A stretch of 64,000 nucleotides of DNA from Trichobilharzia regenti (GCA_944472135.2 OX235263.1:4757517-4821516), one strand, 5' to 3'. Numbered from the stretch's first letter, positions 11,386 through 24,119 are shown. The notes: a model not told the origin generated them from the sequence alone. A program made the numbers and translations.

Positions 11386-12000
11386 ATTGATAATTTGTGT
11401 TTTTGTAGGTAGTCATGGAGTATTTCATTGTATTTTATTTAAAATGTTGACAATGGAAATAACCTTTGGAAAATGAGAAACATAAAGGTGACTAAACATC
11501 TTTAATTAACTCAAGGTAACTAGATCTAATGAGATGTTCATGCTTTGATTGCAAAATTTTTTTAACAAAATCAGTCTGGATTTAGTGTATTTATTTATGT
11601 TAATTTGAAATTAGCGATACAACAACTGGTAATCAGGTCAGCTGCATGGATCGACATACAGAGTTATCAAATAATTGAAATATGATCTGTTTAGCTCACT
11701 CCTTGTGATTTGGGATATTTTTTTGTTTTACAGAAAGGTGTTTTACTTTTCATGTTAGGCATGATTGTCCATAAATATTTCTAAGTGGCGATTGTTCTAC
11801 TCATCATTGTTATTTTATGTTTTTTGTTAATGACCTGAAGTTCTGCCTCCTTTAAAATTATTTTCAAAGTTCATAAAAAGGTCATTCGATGAAATGATTG
11901 TGAACATTTGTAGTAGATCAAAGGGATGATGCATTCGTGGCAATTGTGTTTCTGTCTGTTATGGATGGTATATTTGTTATGCACAGGAAATATATCCGAT
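11386..12000. other. unassigned
   Basis: AT-rich, no shared repeat or frame recognised. Confidence 0.3.
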
Positions 12001-12250
12001 AAATAGAAGTATGTGCGTCGATGGCACACTGGTACGGACGCTCAACGACTATGTACATGGTCTGAAGTTCGATCTCCGGCCGCCGAAGCACTCCTTTACC
12101 TCGCTAAGCCAGTACTAAAGCTGGTAAAGAGGAAAGGTTAAGCATGAAGCTAGCAACCCCATCCTTTAGAAGCAGTCACCACTGCTACAGAAATTTCAAG
12201 CCTCCAGCTTGAAGCCGCCCTATGTTCCACTGGGAATGTAAAGGAATTTC
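12001..12250 (+). mobile_element. SINE-D
   Basis: Second good SINE-D copy: head CGTCGATGGCACACTGG and GAAGTTCGATCTCCGG, then the ACTCCTTTACCTCGCTAAGC block, CTGGTAAAGAGGAAAGG and AAGCTAGCAACCCCATCC, ending TATGTTCCACTGGGAATG. Confidence 0.65.
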
Positions 12251-12474
12251 ACATAACATAGATATATATAATTCGACTAATTGTCTTAGTTTTAACGTAG
12301 ACCTTTGTACAGACGCACAGCAGTTCGGCTTCCCAGACTTCATACAGCCCAAAAAACAGTAGGGAGAAGAGAGAAAGGAGAAATTCAAAATACAATATGA
12401 TGAGTCGAAATGAATAGCAACTTGGAAAAAACAGAGGTGTTTAACGGACTCGGCAGGTCACAGTGAGTGAATAT

Positions 12475-13640
12475 TATCTACGCCAATGACGACGCTTTTG
12501 AATCATATCATCAGCAATCTTTAGCCACCAGTTCTTAGCATCCTTAGGACATCAAATATGCAGTTTATACCTGTCAACGCATCTAAAACCCAATGTCAAA
12601 CACTTCATGGACTGATAGCAAGTTATGGTGCACAACCACAATGCCTGACTTCTCTACACTACCTAACACCTTCCGCTGAATCTGAATATAACTAACCCTA
12701 TTTATTATACCATATTACACCGAAGGTAGAACGAAATTATTTGTAGTCAAAGGCAGCCAGCCATATTGTGTTTCTTTCACCTTCACATTGAACATGTCTC
12801 ATATGCATAAAAGAGGATAGTGTTGTGGTGAGAGCAACCTGCTAGCCGATTGGTTGACACTAATCTACGTTAATGTCTAGGTCACTAATATGGGCCGTGA
12901 GAAAATATGAACAAGGCTGTTTCAACAACCAATCACAGAAAACTTAAACGTGGACAAATATGATTCGCAGATAGATGGCTCTACTTTCCGAGAAATATCG
13001 AAAACAACCAATCATAAGACTGTGTTTGTCTGCTTAACTTCCGAGAAACAACCAATCAGAAGACTGCCTTTTCCGCCTGCATAAGCCTTATTAATGTACA
13101 TAAAATATATATAAATACGTGTTGACTTTCGTAATAAAACGATCTGTTGCCGGCCCTTGTCTTCTGTTGTTACAGTGTGAACTGCTGCGTTGTACATACC
13201 TCCTTTGGTCGACAACGGGATATCATGTCTACGTCAAAGATAACGTAGACTGGCGAAGGCCATATGAGCCTATAGTATCCCTGCTGAGATTTCGTAACCA
13301 ACAGGCCCATTAATGCTTATGTGACTTTCCAAGTAAGTGACTCCACGACTTCGCTTCACATCTTTAAACTATGGATTGGTGTAGTCCAGTTCTATAGCAT
13401 CATCTTACATTTGATAGAAGCAAATCTCACACCACACACTCGAAGATTTTTGTAACATGTTTCGTTTCCTCGTACCAAATCAATCCATAGATCGCTCAAG
13501 TCAGTTCAGGTCAATTTGAAGAGCAGATCTGTGATAAGATTAAACAGGAATGGAGACATTGAGGATCCCTGACAGATGATACCTAGTTATTATCCAATCA
13601 GATGACAAGTCTACGTAAGGTCATAAATGGTTCCGAATGC
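12475..13640 (-). mobile_element. RTE-2 LINE remnant split by a solo LTR
   Basis: The two flanks of the LTR (12475-12823 and 13175-13640) are colinear with the minus-strand RTE-2 copy at 53930-54986, for instance the stretch around TTATTATACCA and the later GATATCATGTCTACG / GATATCACGTCTACT match. Coding sequence is badly worn. Confidence 0.6.
12824..13174. mobile_element. solo LTR of an LTR retrotransposon
   Basis: A 351-bp unit starting TGTGGTGAGAG and ending GTTGTTACA, flanked by the 4-bp target duplication GTGT (12820-12823 and 13175-13178). Nearly identical to 15433-15784. TATA-like (ATATATATAAATACG) and polyadenylation-like (AATAAAACG) signals lie in its right third. TG...CA ends and a 4-bp duplication fit a Gypsy-type LTR; no internal region is present. 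Confidence 0.85.
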
Positions 13641-14039
13641 ATGTCCCAGAATAAGATTGCGTGATGCATTCATTCATGTAATAGAACATACATTGTAATC
13701 CTAAAATGGCTGACTAAAATGACGTTTCAAGTGTAATGTTTTGCTTATGATAATTTCTCATATCAGTTACATCAGTACATGCTATTAATGCCTTATATGA
13801 CATAAGTCACATTGTACCATTGATTATTGACATATTGTTGGTATATTTGAGATGCTTTCAATGTTGGTATATATACATACACAAACAAGTTAGGCATTCT
13901 ACATTACCAAATAACCATTTATCTATCTAATTAGATAATTAATTTATTAAAATGGGGGGTAAGAACAACTATAGATAAGATAAATTTATTGTGTCCGCGT
14001 GAATTATATTATTCTGTAATATAAAGTAGGAAATTTATA
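13641..14039. other. unassigned
   Basis: AT-rich; no supported feature. Confidence 0.3.
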
Positions 14040-15260
14040 CAGTTTGAAAGGTAAATTAGCATACTTTAACATGAGAAATTTCAGTGTGAAAGTAAAAAGC
14101 TCAAAAATGGTTGCCCAGAAAGTTCCATTAACAAATACGGTAAGAATGAACTCAAGATACTTGATACAGTCACAGCCAGCAAGAAGCCTATTTTCATCAA
14201 ACTCGACTACAAGAGCGACGACATTATGAGAATAGTAAATACAAAAGATTAAACGCGACCCTGTCTAGGATATATCCTGCAACATTATTGATCTCTCTAT
14301 CCCGAACAACCATCTCACTGGTACAGTCAAAGATTGACAAGTATTCCTCACATGTTACCTCCAATTGTGTATACCAATTCACATGTATCTGCAGGAGCAG
14401 TTACACTGGAAAAACAGAGAGGAGGGCCTACGTCAGATTCTGCGAACATGTACCAAGGAGCGAGCCTCCGGTTACAGGGATCGAATTGTTTAAGCTTTTA
14501 ATTCGCCAGCAAACACCTGATTGATACAGGACACCGAGTAGATGTGTTGGAATCATTCAAAATAATTAACAGACAAAATAGTGCCTCAAGTCTTCTCAGG
14601 TTTGCTTAAGCTATAGCAATAAAACGATTGAAGCCTGACTTATGTGTCCAAAAAGAGCCTTTTATTGGACTTCGATTACCCTGGTGATTCACCTCTTAGT
14701 AGCTCATTGTTTTCTAATTTTGTTAACTTATCTTTTCACTACCTCCTCCTCTTTACTTTTGGCTTGACTTTCTTAGGAGATAATTTTTCTCGATCTTCTG
14801 AGTTCTGCTCACTTTATCACATCATCGACTTCTCATCTGACCAAATGTGCACCGAAATGTTGATCTTCTCTTATCTAATAGCGTAACTATTACTAATTTT
14901 CTTATATTACAACCCCAACAAGACAACTGTCAATTAATGTTTCTCAAGAAACTTCTTTCTAACAAGATACATATATATATATATATATATATATGTCGTA
15001 ACACTTTAGATACCTTGTAAATCGCAAAGCCTTATTTCACTATGACACTCTGACAATATGCCTGCTGATGGACACAAGTTTGTTAAGATTGAACACTTTT
15101 TGATTTTAATAAAGATTTCAAGTTGTACGCGTCTGATGAGAATCGATGAAATAAAATAGATCTAGATTAATCTGCGCGGCAATGTTTCTTGATTCTTTGT
15201 TCAAATTTATAAAAGGTAATCATTTTATGAAGAATAAAGATTTGAGACATATTACTGTTG
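14040..15260 (+). mobile_element. PLE-A 3' half
   Basis: Colinear with 3440-4165: the linker, then NCVYQFTCICRSSYTGKTERRA (14365-14430, GIY-YIG start), the FCEHVPRSEPPVTG block, and the C-terminal LCVQKEPFIGLRLPW region around 14645-14690, then a 3' tail. The second glycine region reads SYTGK instead of YIGR/K. A (TA)n tract at about 14970-14994 lies in the tail. Confidence 0.7.
14970..14994. repeat. (TA)n microsatellite
   Basis: Uninterrupted AT dinucleotides inside a PLE tail. Similar tracts lie at 31003-31034, 39725-39744, 43577-43600 and 49096-49127. Confidence 0.9.
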
Positions 15261-15264
15261 AGGA

Positions 15265-15900
15265 TGTAAAAGGCAGTATTGGAAAATCGAGATAGGTATC
15301 GATTACTCTTCAGTAAGTATGGTAATCTGCTGCATTCTGCACAAAGTACAAGATATAGATCCGTAAGACTAGCGTCAATTCATTACTTTTATATGGTTTA
15401 GAGACTTGATGTGTCTCCTCAAGCAGTTCCAGTGTGGTGAGAGCAGGCTGCTAGCCGATTGGTTGACACTAATCTACGTTAATGTCTAGGTCACTAATAT
15501 GGGCCGTGAGAAAATATGAACAAGGCTGTTTCAACAACCAATCACAGAAAACTTAAACGTGGACAAATATGATTCGCAGATAGATGGCTCTACTTTCCGA
15601 GAAATATCGAAAACAACCAATCATAAGACTGTGTTTGTCTGCTTAACTTCCGAGAAACAACCAATCAGAAGACTGCCTTTTTCTGCTTGCATAAGCCTTA
15701 TTAATGCACATAAAATATATATAAATACGTGTTGATTTTCGTAAAAAAACGATCTGTTGCCAGCCCTTGTCTTCTGTTGTTACACCAGCAGGTTACTAAA
15801 GAATTTTATCAGCAGTTACCTTCACTGGATCATTACTGAATAGTAGACGGCCAGAATAGATAAGATATGAGCAACTCTTTTAGTAAAACCAGTTAAGAAG
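15265..15900 (+). mobile_element. RTE fragment split by a solo LTR
   Basis: The flanks of the LTR read in pieces as the late part of an RTE ORF: SVNSLLLYGLET (compare the usual VLLYGSETW) just before 15432, continuing after 15785. Heavily worn. Confidence 0.5.
15433..15784. mobile_element. solo LTR, second copy
   Basis: A 352-bp unit with the same ends as the LTR at 12824-13174 and only a handful of differences; target duplication CCAG at 15429-15432 and 15785-15788. No internal retrotransposon sequence on either side. Confidence 0.85.
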
Positions 15901-16079
15901 TTACGGTTCAACAAATATGCGGATGGAAACCGGGATGCACTGCACACGCTGAAGGGAGGCTTTGGGTGACATTACGTACCAGACAGACTCTCGATTGTAA
16001 TCTGGATGGAAATACGCGAGGTGGACCACTGACCACTGAGAAGATACATCTGAAATATTTCAGGCTACTACTAGTTAGG

Positions 16080-17145
16080 TAAAACCATAAGTGTCCTCAC
16101 TGAAAGAAGAATGGAATGTCAGTCGAAACTCTATCTCAACTTTATCAACTTTGATAAGACCTGTGACAGCGCTAAGCATGTAGTAATTTGGAAACTATCT
16201 CAACGTTATAGAGTGAAGTGTCCTAAATCTTTATCAACTTGATTCAAGAGTTATATTATCGTGGCACGTGCCAGATAATCCAAAACAGATCCTCAGTGAG
16301 GCATTCCCAATTGTGGTAGACTGCATTATGCGTCAGACTGTGGGCAGCGAGAAGACGGAAATACTCTAGATATCTCAGGAGACTCCATCTGTAAGATATC
16401 GATTTCGCAGACGGCTTAAGTCTCAAGTTAAACGCCAACACGTTATCAGAAGAAGCAAGTAGCGAAGACACAGCTTCAGGTGAATCATTCAGTAATAACA
16501 ACTACCAGTTACTGCCAACGGGAGAAATTTGAGAGACGTCACCTCCTTCACTTATCTAGGCAGCATCCTATTAACTACAGGCTACAGCAGGAAGGAGGAT
16601 GTCTAAACCAGGATCGAAAAGGCGAAGCGGACGCTCGCCATCCTAAAATCAGTTTGGAAATCTGATGCACTGAGCACAGGGAACAAAATTTGTATTTTCA
16701 GCATCCATAATCAATCAGTCAGTTCTTCTATATGCGTCAAAAATTTGACACGTCACGAAAAGCGTTATCAACGGCTACCTTCTGTGTGTCAGAACTTATG
16801 AACAGATGGCTAGACAGAGAGAATTAGTAACGGGAAAATCCCTGAAAAAACCAACCAACAACCTTTTTCTCAGCAAATATATCGAGGTGGGGCCGAACCG
16901 GTTAGATGCTGAGGGGACCGTTGGGTAACATCGTGTGCTATGCTTTCACCCAAGGGGAACTGGCACAAGAACCGGCTCAACAAGTAGAGCATGGGTTTTT
17001 GTGTGACATGGAGGGGATTTTGTAAGCGGGTGGTGAGAGCTTATGAGCCATCCTGAGGCCAGCTAAAAAGGACCGCAGAGAAGAGGACAAATTTAAGATA
17101 TGCTGTTCCCCTCGAAAACCAAAAGAAAAATAATACTAATAATAA
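16080..17145 (+). mobile_element. RTE-like LINE 3' part
   Basis: Worn reverse-transcriptase ORF: LYLNFINFDKTCDSA (block A, catalytic Asp kept in part), a DFADGLSL-like block C, and FTYLGSILL near 16545. It ends with an AATAATACTAATAATAAT tail, as the other RTE copies do. Confidence 0.6.
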
Positions 17146-17714
17146 TGGAGAATAAAACTTAGGTAACAGAAAAGGGAAGCCATATGACCACACCAAAAAA
17201 TTCAGTTGGACATCACTTTATAAATTAAAGCCTGTTCACCTTTTTTTATCGAATAAAAAGAACCTGTCGTTGACACTTAACAGTACAGTACTGAATTACA
17301 CCCATTCGTGGACGCCGAAATAAGTAGTAGATTGTAACATTAACCCCTGTACAAACTAAAAGTTTCAGTTATTGTTGAAATGCTCTAGATTTCTTTTACG
17401 TTTTTGCACTTTCTATATCTTTAAACTGATTGTAATTCTGTAATATAATTCAGTTATTCTTCTATCTCTATTACTAACTGCCTATAACACCGAGTTTTTC
17501 TAAACATTATCTGCACTTACTTCTAAAGCTGCATGAAGCAAATTTGATTTCGACTTACTGTCGACTTAGAATGATCATTTTCCAGTTATTGGGAGCCATC
17601 TATCTCAGAACCTATGAAGTACAATAATATAACATCAGATTTCTGTAATTACTGGTGTGAACGCCATTAAAGTGTAGCAGATTCAGTGTACAAGTATTCT
17701 AGAATAGAGTTACA
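17146..17714. other. unassigned
   Basis: AT-rich; no supported feature. Confidence 0.3.
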
Positions 17715-18050
17715 GAATTTCAATAAAACATTTGGTTGGCAAACACCTGATAAACTCTGAATATCCAGCTTACTGGTAAACCAGTTTCAGAGTTATCTAC
17801 AGATTACGCAGAAATCTAGCCAAAGAGGGCCAAATGAAATTTCTACAAACTACAGAAGCTATCGCAATCCTTATCTTAAATACTGAACTTTGAATACAGA
17901 AGAAGTATGTTCATTCTCTGAACCTACAATGGATCTAATCTGTTTCAACACTCAACATGTAATTTTTGTTAATCTTAGCATTTCTCTCTTTTTTAATACA
18001 AATATCTTCTAGTCACAGAGTATTTTGGCAAACCTTTCTTTAATATAGAC
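17715..18050 (+). mobile_element. PLE C-terminal fragment
   Basis: The block RRNLAKEGQMKFLQTTEAIA followed by LNTEL and QKKYVHSLNLQW matches the C-terminal end of PLE-A proteins (compare LMLQTAEAIAIRLKQPVLCV at 45435). The upstream nuclease is missing. Confidence 0.5.
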
Positions 18051-18059
18051 AACTTGATG

Positions 18060-18230
18060 GGCACGTATACAGTTTGGTTTCGAATCTCGGTTAAAGCACT
18101 TCTGAACCTCGCTTACTCTGTTAGCTGATAGTAACATGGGAGAAGAAGGAAGATTGGGACGTCCCTTAAAAAATACAACACCGCAGCTATTGGAACTTCA
18201 AAAACGCCTAAGGCCCTGTTTTACCGTTGT
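18060..18230 (+). mobile_element. worn SINE-D-like copy
   Basis: B-box-like GGTTTCGAATCTC followed by a GAACCTCGCTTACTCTGTTAG block that resembles the SINE-D body. Confidence 0.4.
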
Positions 18231-18351
18231 AACGTAGAGGAATTTAAAAAATTTATGAACTAATTAAAACTAACCAACAAAACTTTTATATTCCACTGGT
18301 ATGTAGTTCATAAACATCGTCTGCAATGCTAGTCTATAATTATTGCAAAAT

Positions 18352-18860
18352 CTATGATTCTTAGACCACCACAAAAGCCGCCTATGCTTAGCCTCTCGAA
18401 AGACCTCCTCTACATGAACCTTCAATCCAGTGGAGATATATCTGCGAGAACACTAAAATGTCGACTGTCGCGTTCACTTAAGAAGACCTTCTTCGCAGCT
18501 GAACTACGACTAGCCCTCTCCACAAGACCTATGATTCATGTGAAGGTAAAGGGCAAGCTACCACTGTTGGCCTCATCAATGTGTATTTATCAATTCACCT
18601 GCTCGTGTGGAGCCAGGTATGTCGGTGGTACCCAGCGTACGCTTTTCAAACATATCACCGAACACTTACCAACAGTTAATATTAGTAAAAAGTTTGAGCA
18701 TTGTGGATTAGATCAAATAAAGTATAATTATATTTCAATAGTTTACACACAATGATAAGTTTTGTTATTGGTAATATGTCGAGCAAAATTACTGCCCGTG
18801 TTCACACCACTGTTGGAATTGTTTTATTCACACATTTATGATTTGTACTCATATATATAG
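18352..18860 (+). mobile_element. PLE-D nuclease fragment
   Basis: Open for 133 codons: PPQKPPMLSLSKDLLYMNLQ, LSRSLKKTFFAAELRL, then MCIYQFTCSCGARYVGGTQRTL, the start of a GIY-YIG nuclease (YVG for YIG, GT for RT). About 110 codons align with the minus-strand copy at 62334-62783. A 3'-end segment (18740-18850) recurs at 46670-46790. Confidence 0.65.
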
Positions 18861-18889
18861 TTCTTAATTATTATTATTTTTTGCTCATT

Positions 18890-19228
18890 CATGTTTGTGT
18901 GTGCATATGTGTGTTCAGAATTATACTCCACATTCATTCATGTGTTTGTATTTAGAATTATATTCCAAGTTGTTGATAGTTGTACTGAGTCACCCTTGTT
19001 ACATGTATCCGGTGTGAATTTAATGAATATCGATTCTGTTATGAGTCTTTCTTTCCATTTGTTCACGTTTGTTTTTAGAATACACACATTGTTCCAATCG
19101 ATATTGTGGTTTGTGTCCCATGCATGTGCAGCTATCGATGAATTTTTTTCAAGATTTTTGTAAGCTTGTGTCCCTGTTGGTTGACCTTTAGTTAGGCGTT
19201 TATGTTCATTCACTCTACGGATCATCAT
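18890..19228 (-). mobile_element. PLE-C nuclease C-terminal fragment
   Basis: A minus-strand open stretch carries RVNEHKRLTKGQPTG, NLEKNSSIAAHAWDTNHNID and WKERLITESIFIKFTPDTCN, the C-terminal half of a GIY-YIG PLE nuclease as in the copies at 28700 and 58200. The GIY and YIG strands are missing. Confidence 0.65.
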
Positions 19229-19239
19229 TGAACAAAGTT

Positions 19240-20420
19240 TGGAATGGCAGTCACCTCTCTATCTCAACTTCATCGACTTTGAAGAGGCCTTCGACAGCGT
19301 TGACTGAGAGGTGATTTGGGAAGTACTTCGCTACTACGGAGTGCCACCGACAATTATACGTCTCATCCAACAGTTGCACGACAATGCTGCACGGCAAGTA
19401 ACCCACAACGGGAAGCTCACGGAATTCTTCGAAGTGAAGGCGGTAGTACGACAAGCTAGCTGCCTACTATCTCCAATGATTTTCCTGGTTGCAGTAGATA
19501 GGATAATGCAACAGAAGGTGGTGGGCAGCGAGGAAACAGGCATAAAATGGGCCCTCCCAAAAAACCTGGAGGATCTGGACTTCTCCGATGATATTTGTTT
19601 GATTTCCCACAAACTGGAAGATATGCAAGTGAAAAGCAACAAGTTTGAGATAGAAGAAGCATCGAAGTAGGACTTCACTTCAGGTGAAGATAGAGAAAAC
19701 AGAGGTGATGAAGAATCCTGGACAACAGCAACAGCAACAACAGCAGACAACAATCAGTATAAAAGGGAGGATCCTAAAATGAACAACCCCCTTTACCTAC
19801 CTACCTGGGAAGCATCGTCTCAACTACAGGCGAACGGAACTGATGAGGATATCAAAGCTAGGACCAAAAACGTGAGGCAAGCTTTCAATACTCTAAAGTA
19901 TGAGTGGAAAAGATAAACACCCCTCAGCATCAAAAATAACATCCGGATTTTCAACCTCATTGTAAAGTCAGTGCTGCTTTATGAATCAGAGACTTGACGC
20001 TTGATGAAGAGCACTTCGAGCAAACTACAGACCTCCATCAAAGGCTATCTTCGCTCAATACTCAAGATCAGATGGCCTGCCGGAAAAGACGAGCAACAGG
20101 GATCTCTGGGAGCGACCCAATACTGCAGTAACTGACTGCATAATAAATATTCAGGAAGAAATGTAGATGGATTGGCCATACTCTGAGAAAACCATTCAAT
20201 TGACATCACTAGACAAGCTAGTGCTCGAGCCGAACCTGAAAGGGAAGTGGCGAGTTGGTCGTCAGTGCAAGGGTGACTTGGAGGAGCTGATGTGAAGAGG
20301 AGATGAAAGCATGTGGCAGACATGGGACCATGTGAAAACGTTGGCAGAGAACCGAACGCAATGGAGACTTTTGGCTGAATCCCTATGTCCCTCTACGAAT
20401 TAAAGGAAGTAATAATAATG
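19240..20420 (+). mobile_element. RTE-1 (SR2-like) LINE, 3' half
   Basis: Reverse transcriptase from LNFIDFEEAFDSVD (block A) through VIWEVLRYYGVPP, the LLSPMIFLVAVDRIMQQ region and DLDFSDDICLIS (block C, FSDD in place of FADD) to the post-RT end; a tail of AATAATAAT ends it at about 20416. A stop follows FDSVD and several more occur after 19670. Copies of the same lineage lie at 23485, 24805, 25365 and 55690. Confidence 0.75.
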
Positions 20421-20984
20421 GAGACATAAATTTAAAACCAGTCACGAAGATGTTTGTCAGGAGACACAATTATATCATGATTCATCGAGAATTTAAATGA
20501 GTTCATTTCTTCATAATAAAACCTGAGCTGAAGGGGTATGTTGTCTAGAAGGATGACGATCACAGTAGTGCAATTAAATCAACCGGCTACTCATATAAAA
20601 CAACTCAATCAAAATTCATGAAGTTATAACTTAAGAGCCTTAAAATAGATAATCAAAAACAAATGTTGGTTGAAACTTTTTGTTGTTCTGAATATACTGT
20701 AGGGATAATTCAATTTCTAGATTCATTAGGAAATCACATCATTGGAAAAACCAATTAAAACCATGTAGTACTGGAGTACTTAAAATCAACAACATTCGTA
20801 CAAACAAAACATTAAAAACAGTTGAAAATTAGTCTAGTGCCTAGTAGTAACTGACTACTTGATGAAGTCGACTGCAGTTCTATTGAGAAGTTATGATGTT
20901 CACACACCAGAGCTCCAAGTTAAAATGTGAGAACAAATACTCACCGACCTCGATCGGCTGTTGGTCACAGAATATACATTGTGA
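20421..20984. other. unassigned
   Basis: AT-rich; nothing supported. Confidence 0.3.
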
Positions 20985-21320
20985 ATTGGAACTAATTGGA
21001 ATTTTGATTGGATACTAGTTTCTAGTGTGATGTGTCTAGTCGCCTCTTTGGTGCAGACTAAATTCTATCAGTCAGTCAGGTTCACAATGTATCCACCACT
21101 TTAGGTGCCATCACGGTGCCTATTGATTAGATGATATCAGATAGCTGGAGGCAATCGGCACGAAGCCCTGACTTCATCTTGGCTCTTGCTAGTCAGTAAG
21201 GCGTATCTGCAACCTTGAAGAAACTAATGTTCGTCCTTCTGAGATTTGAACCCTCGTCGCCCAGTGAGTGCTGCAGTCAGAGACGTTATCACTGAGCCAT
21301 TCCAATAAATTGAAATTATT
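20985..21320 (-). mobile_element. SINE-E
   Basis: On the minus strand a head with TGGCTCAGTGATAACG (A box) and GGGTTCAAATCTCAG (B box) is followed by the E body. The tail end (20985-21065) carries AATTTTGATTGGATACTAG and GTGATGTGTCTAGTC, shared with 24205-24245. Confidence 0.65.
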
Positions 21321-21829
21321 GAGTCATTGGATTCAACCCCACGGGTTGAATCATAGATGTTTTCGTCTCTATACCTGAAGATTCTAGGTTCAAAATCTGT
21401 TTTGATCATAAGTCCTTAATGATGGGTAGTCTTGAACAAGAGTGAAACAGCTGAATCCGTGTCAGAACAAAACTAGAAAATTTTGAAAGAGTCAACTAGC
21501 ATGAACTATGAATAATGAGGTTAAGGCCTTGATTATATGACTCATGAAACAGACAGATATTACAGTAAATAAACTGCCTGCCTAAGTGACTGAAAGTTAT
21601 GTAATCATTCTTTAACAATTCATTTTTGTATAATATCACTCTCCTCAGAGAGTTTTAGCTGACAATATGAAAAAAAACACTGTTTGATCAAAAGATATAG
21701 TGAAAGAAGACTATGTATTATTGTTCAGGGAAGCATTTAGAGATGATTCGAAAAAATATTTGAGTGATTTCGTATGACTGGATCAAAAACGATTACATTA
21801 TTCAAGTATGGGTTCGCAGGGATTTAACT
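21321..21829. other. unassigned
   Basis: Partly low-complexity; nothing supported. Confidence 0.3.
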
Positions 21830-22020
21830 AATTGGTTACAAGGATTTCATAATCAGCCAACATCAGTAAGAAACCACTGAAAGACCTGTTAGTACTGGAC
21901 AGCAGTTTCGTCAGCCTAGTTTGGGCCTCCTCGCACTCCGCACCCATTGGGGTTTGAACCCACGACCTTCTGGTCGCAAGGCGAGCTCGTAAACCACTAA
22001 GCCACTGGGACCCGATACAA
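21830..22020 (-). mobile_element. SINE-C copy
   Basis: Minus strand: head CAGTGGCTTAGTGGTTTACG (A box) and GGGTTCAAACCCC-like B box, then the ribozyme tail, here decayed (GTCCAGTAC retained, stem II degraded). Confidence 0.65.
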
Positions 22021-22174
22021 TGACCAGTCCATGAATTTCAACTTCAGCCAACTGATTACATAGCCTGACCACTGGCCAATGTCTTCGACGAGTATTTGTT
22101 CTCACATCTGACCTGCTGTACCTCACTTGTCATAGCTTCGCAAGCAAGTCCCTGAACACTTGACTATCAATCTG

Positions 22175-22550
22175 ATGATCCTATTCAAGTAGGAAGTTAC
22201 CTGGGGTTCTAGTGAGACGTCATGACCAGTAGAGTGCAGCAGGTCGGGTGTGAGGACAAATAATCACTGGAGATATTGTCTACTGGTCGAGCAATTTAGT
22301 GAATTGGCAGAAGTTGTAATTAATGCATTGCACATTGTATAGGATCCCAGTAGTGGCTTAATGGTCTACAAGCTCGCTAGCCTTGTAACCAGCAGGTAAC
22401 CTGGATTTGAACTTCAGTGGGGTGGGTGAGTACCGATGAAGAGTCCTTAACCACAACAAAACAGCTCTCCAGTACTCTGTGTTTTTGTTTTCCAATGGTT
22501 CTTCAACCAATTTCAGCTCATGATGAAATCCTGTCACCAATAAAAATTTT
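22175..22550 (+). mobile_element. SINE-C with 5' module
   Basis: The 5' module (GACCAGTAGAGTGCAGCAGG) is at about 22190-22320, the head at 22350 (AGTGGCTTAATGGTCTACAA) and the decayed ribozyme (GTACCGATGAAGAGTCC ... CAGTAC) at about 22427-22482, ending with the AACCAATTTCAGCTCATGA tail. Confidence 0.65.
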
Positions 22551-23229
22551 TATCAGGCAGCAAATTATACTATAAGCGACCTGGACTACATTTCCATTTC
22601 ATTTTAGGCAGTTTATATGCCTTCTGAAAGGTATAATGTGTTCATGCTAATAGTCTAATGACTTACGCTTCAGATCCTACAGTTAGGAATGTAAATACTG
22701 TGTTTTTCATGGATCTTTACATATGTATGGAAAGGCATAGTTAATTTCATTATTTATTCCCCACTGTATGAAATCTGATGTCTAGGAATGTCGTAAAACA
22801 ACTTTAGTTTATACATCATAATGGCGCTATTAACAGAATTTTAACTTTTATGATTTGAAAGAAAATAAACATTGAATATTTACAGTTAATTTTATGTTGA
22901 GAAATGAAAAATAAAAAAAGTGGAGCACAACAGCATAACTATTAGAAGCCATAAAAAAATTAAGAATAAATCAAACTGAAATAGGCGCTACAACAACGTT
23001 TAACGAATTTAAAAATGGCGGATAATTTAAATTTGTGAATAGTAGACGACATTATTATTGTTTCTAGACTTAATAGCTACCCTGGAAAGAGATGCAGTCG
23101 TAAATAATGAAATCGCTGTGGAATAAATGCAGATAAAGGAACTCTGTGCAATTAAACAGTGTCAAATTTACTGGTGAACAGAAAACTGAGCAAGCTTAGA
23201 ATTGCCTAGAGTTCTACCAAGTCTGGTGG
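22551..23229. other. unassigned
   Basis: AT-rich; no supported feature. Confidence 0.3.
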
Positions 23230-23480
23230 TCGACTATTTTTTTGTTTTACTCATAATGCTGGCATATACAAGTCTTCGTCTACTAGTCTAATTCATGGCA
23301 GTGAAAAGTAAATTACTGATCAGATGTTATCCGTGTACCTGCTGTAGAATTTTAGTTCATCAATTATACCCTTCAAACGACCATTTTATAGTTTCGCAAG
23401 GAAAATATCGACTGGAATAGGTGCTGGTGGTGACCCCATCGCCACACCACCAATTTATCTGTGTATTTCCTCATTAAATA
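23230..23480 (-). mobile_element. PLE reverse-transcriptase fragment
   Basis: The minus strand reads GGVAMGSPPAPIPVDIFLAKL and then a worn YTDN in place of YVDD: blocks B and C of a PLE reverse transcriptase, with no nuclease attached. Confidence 0.6.
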
Positions 23481-23484
23481 AAGA

Positions 23485-24110
23485 GTAAAATTACGGAATC
23501 CTTCGAAGTAAAGACGCTAGTAAAAGAAGCTGGCTGCCTGCTATCTCCAATGATTAACCTGATTGCAGTAGATTGGATAGTGCGACAGAAAGTGGTGGGC
23601 AGCGAGGAAACAGGCATAAAATGGACCTACAAAAAAAACTCAGAAGACCGGACTTCGCCAATGAGATATGCAAGTGAAAAGCAACAAGCTGGCAGAAGAA
23701 GCATCAAAGACAGGACTTCAAGTGAACGTAGGTAAAACAGAGGTGATGAAGATTCTTGGTCAACACCAACAGCAACAACAACCAGAGCAGACAACAATCA
23801 GACAGCATAAATGGGAGGAACCTGAAAGAAACAACCTCCTTCACCTACCTGGGAAGCATCGTTTCAACTACAGGCCGACGGAAGTGACGAGGATATCAAA
23901 GCCAGAGTCGGAAAAGCAAGACAGGCTTTCATTACCCTTTAATCTGTGTGGAGGTCAGCATCACTCAGGATTACAATGAAAATGAGATCCGGATTTTCAA
24001 CTCCAATGTAAAGTCGGTGCTCATATAGGGACCAGAGACTTGGCGCGTCATGAAGAGCACCTCAAACAATCTACATACCTTCATCAACACAAAAACCATA
24101 ATAAAGCTTC
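23485..24110 (+). mobile_element. RTE-1 fragment
   Basis: Colinear with 19430-20040: MINLIAVDWIVRQKVVGSEE, then a deletion of the FADD block, then KSNKLAEEASKTGLQVNVGK and the glutamine-rich QQQQQ stretch. Confidence 0.7.
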
Positions 24111-24119
24111 TTCATTGAT

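Noticed and set aside
19334..19753. A 139-codon minus-strand open frame.
   Set aside because: It is the antisense shadow of the RTE-1 reverse transcriptase on the plus strand.
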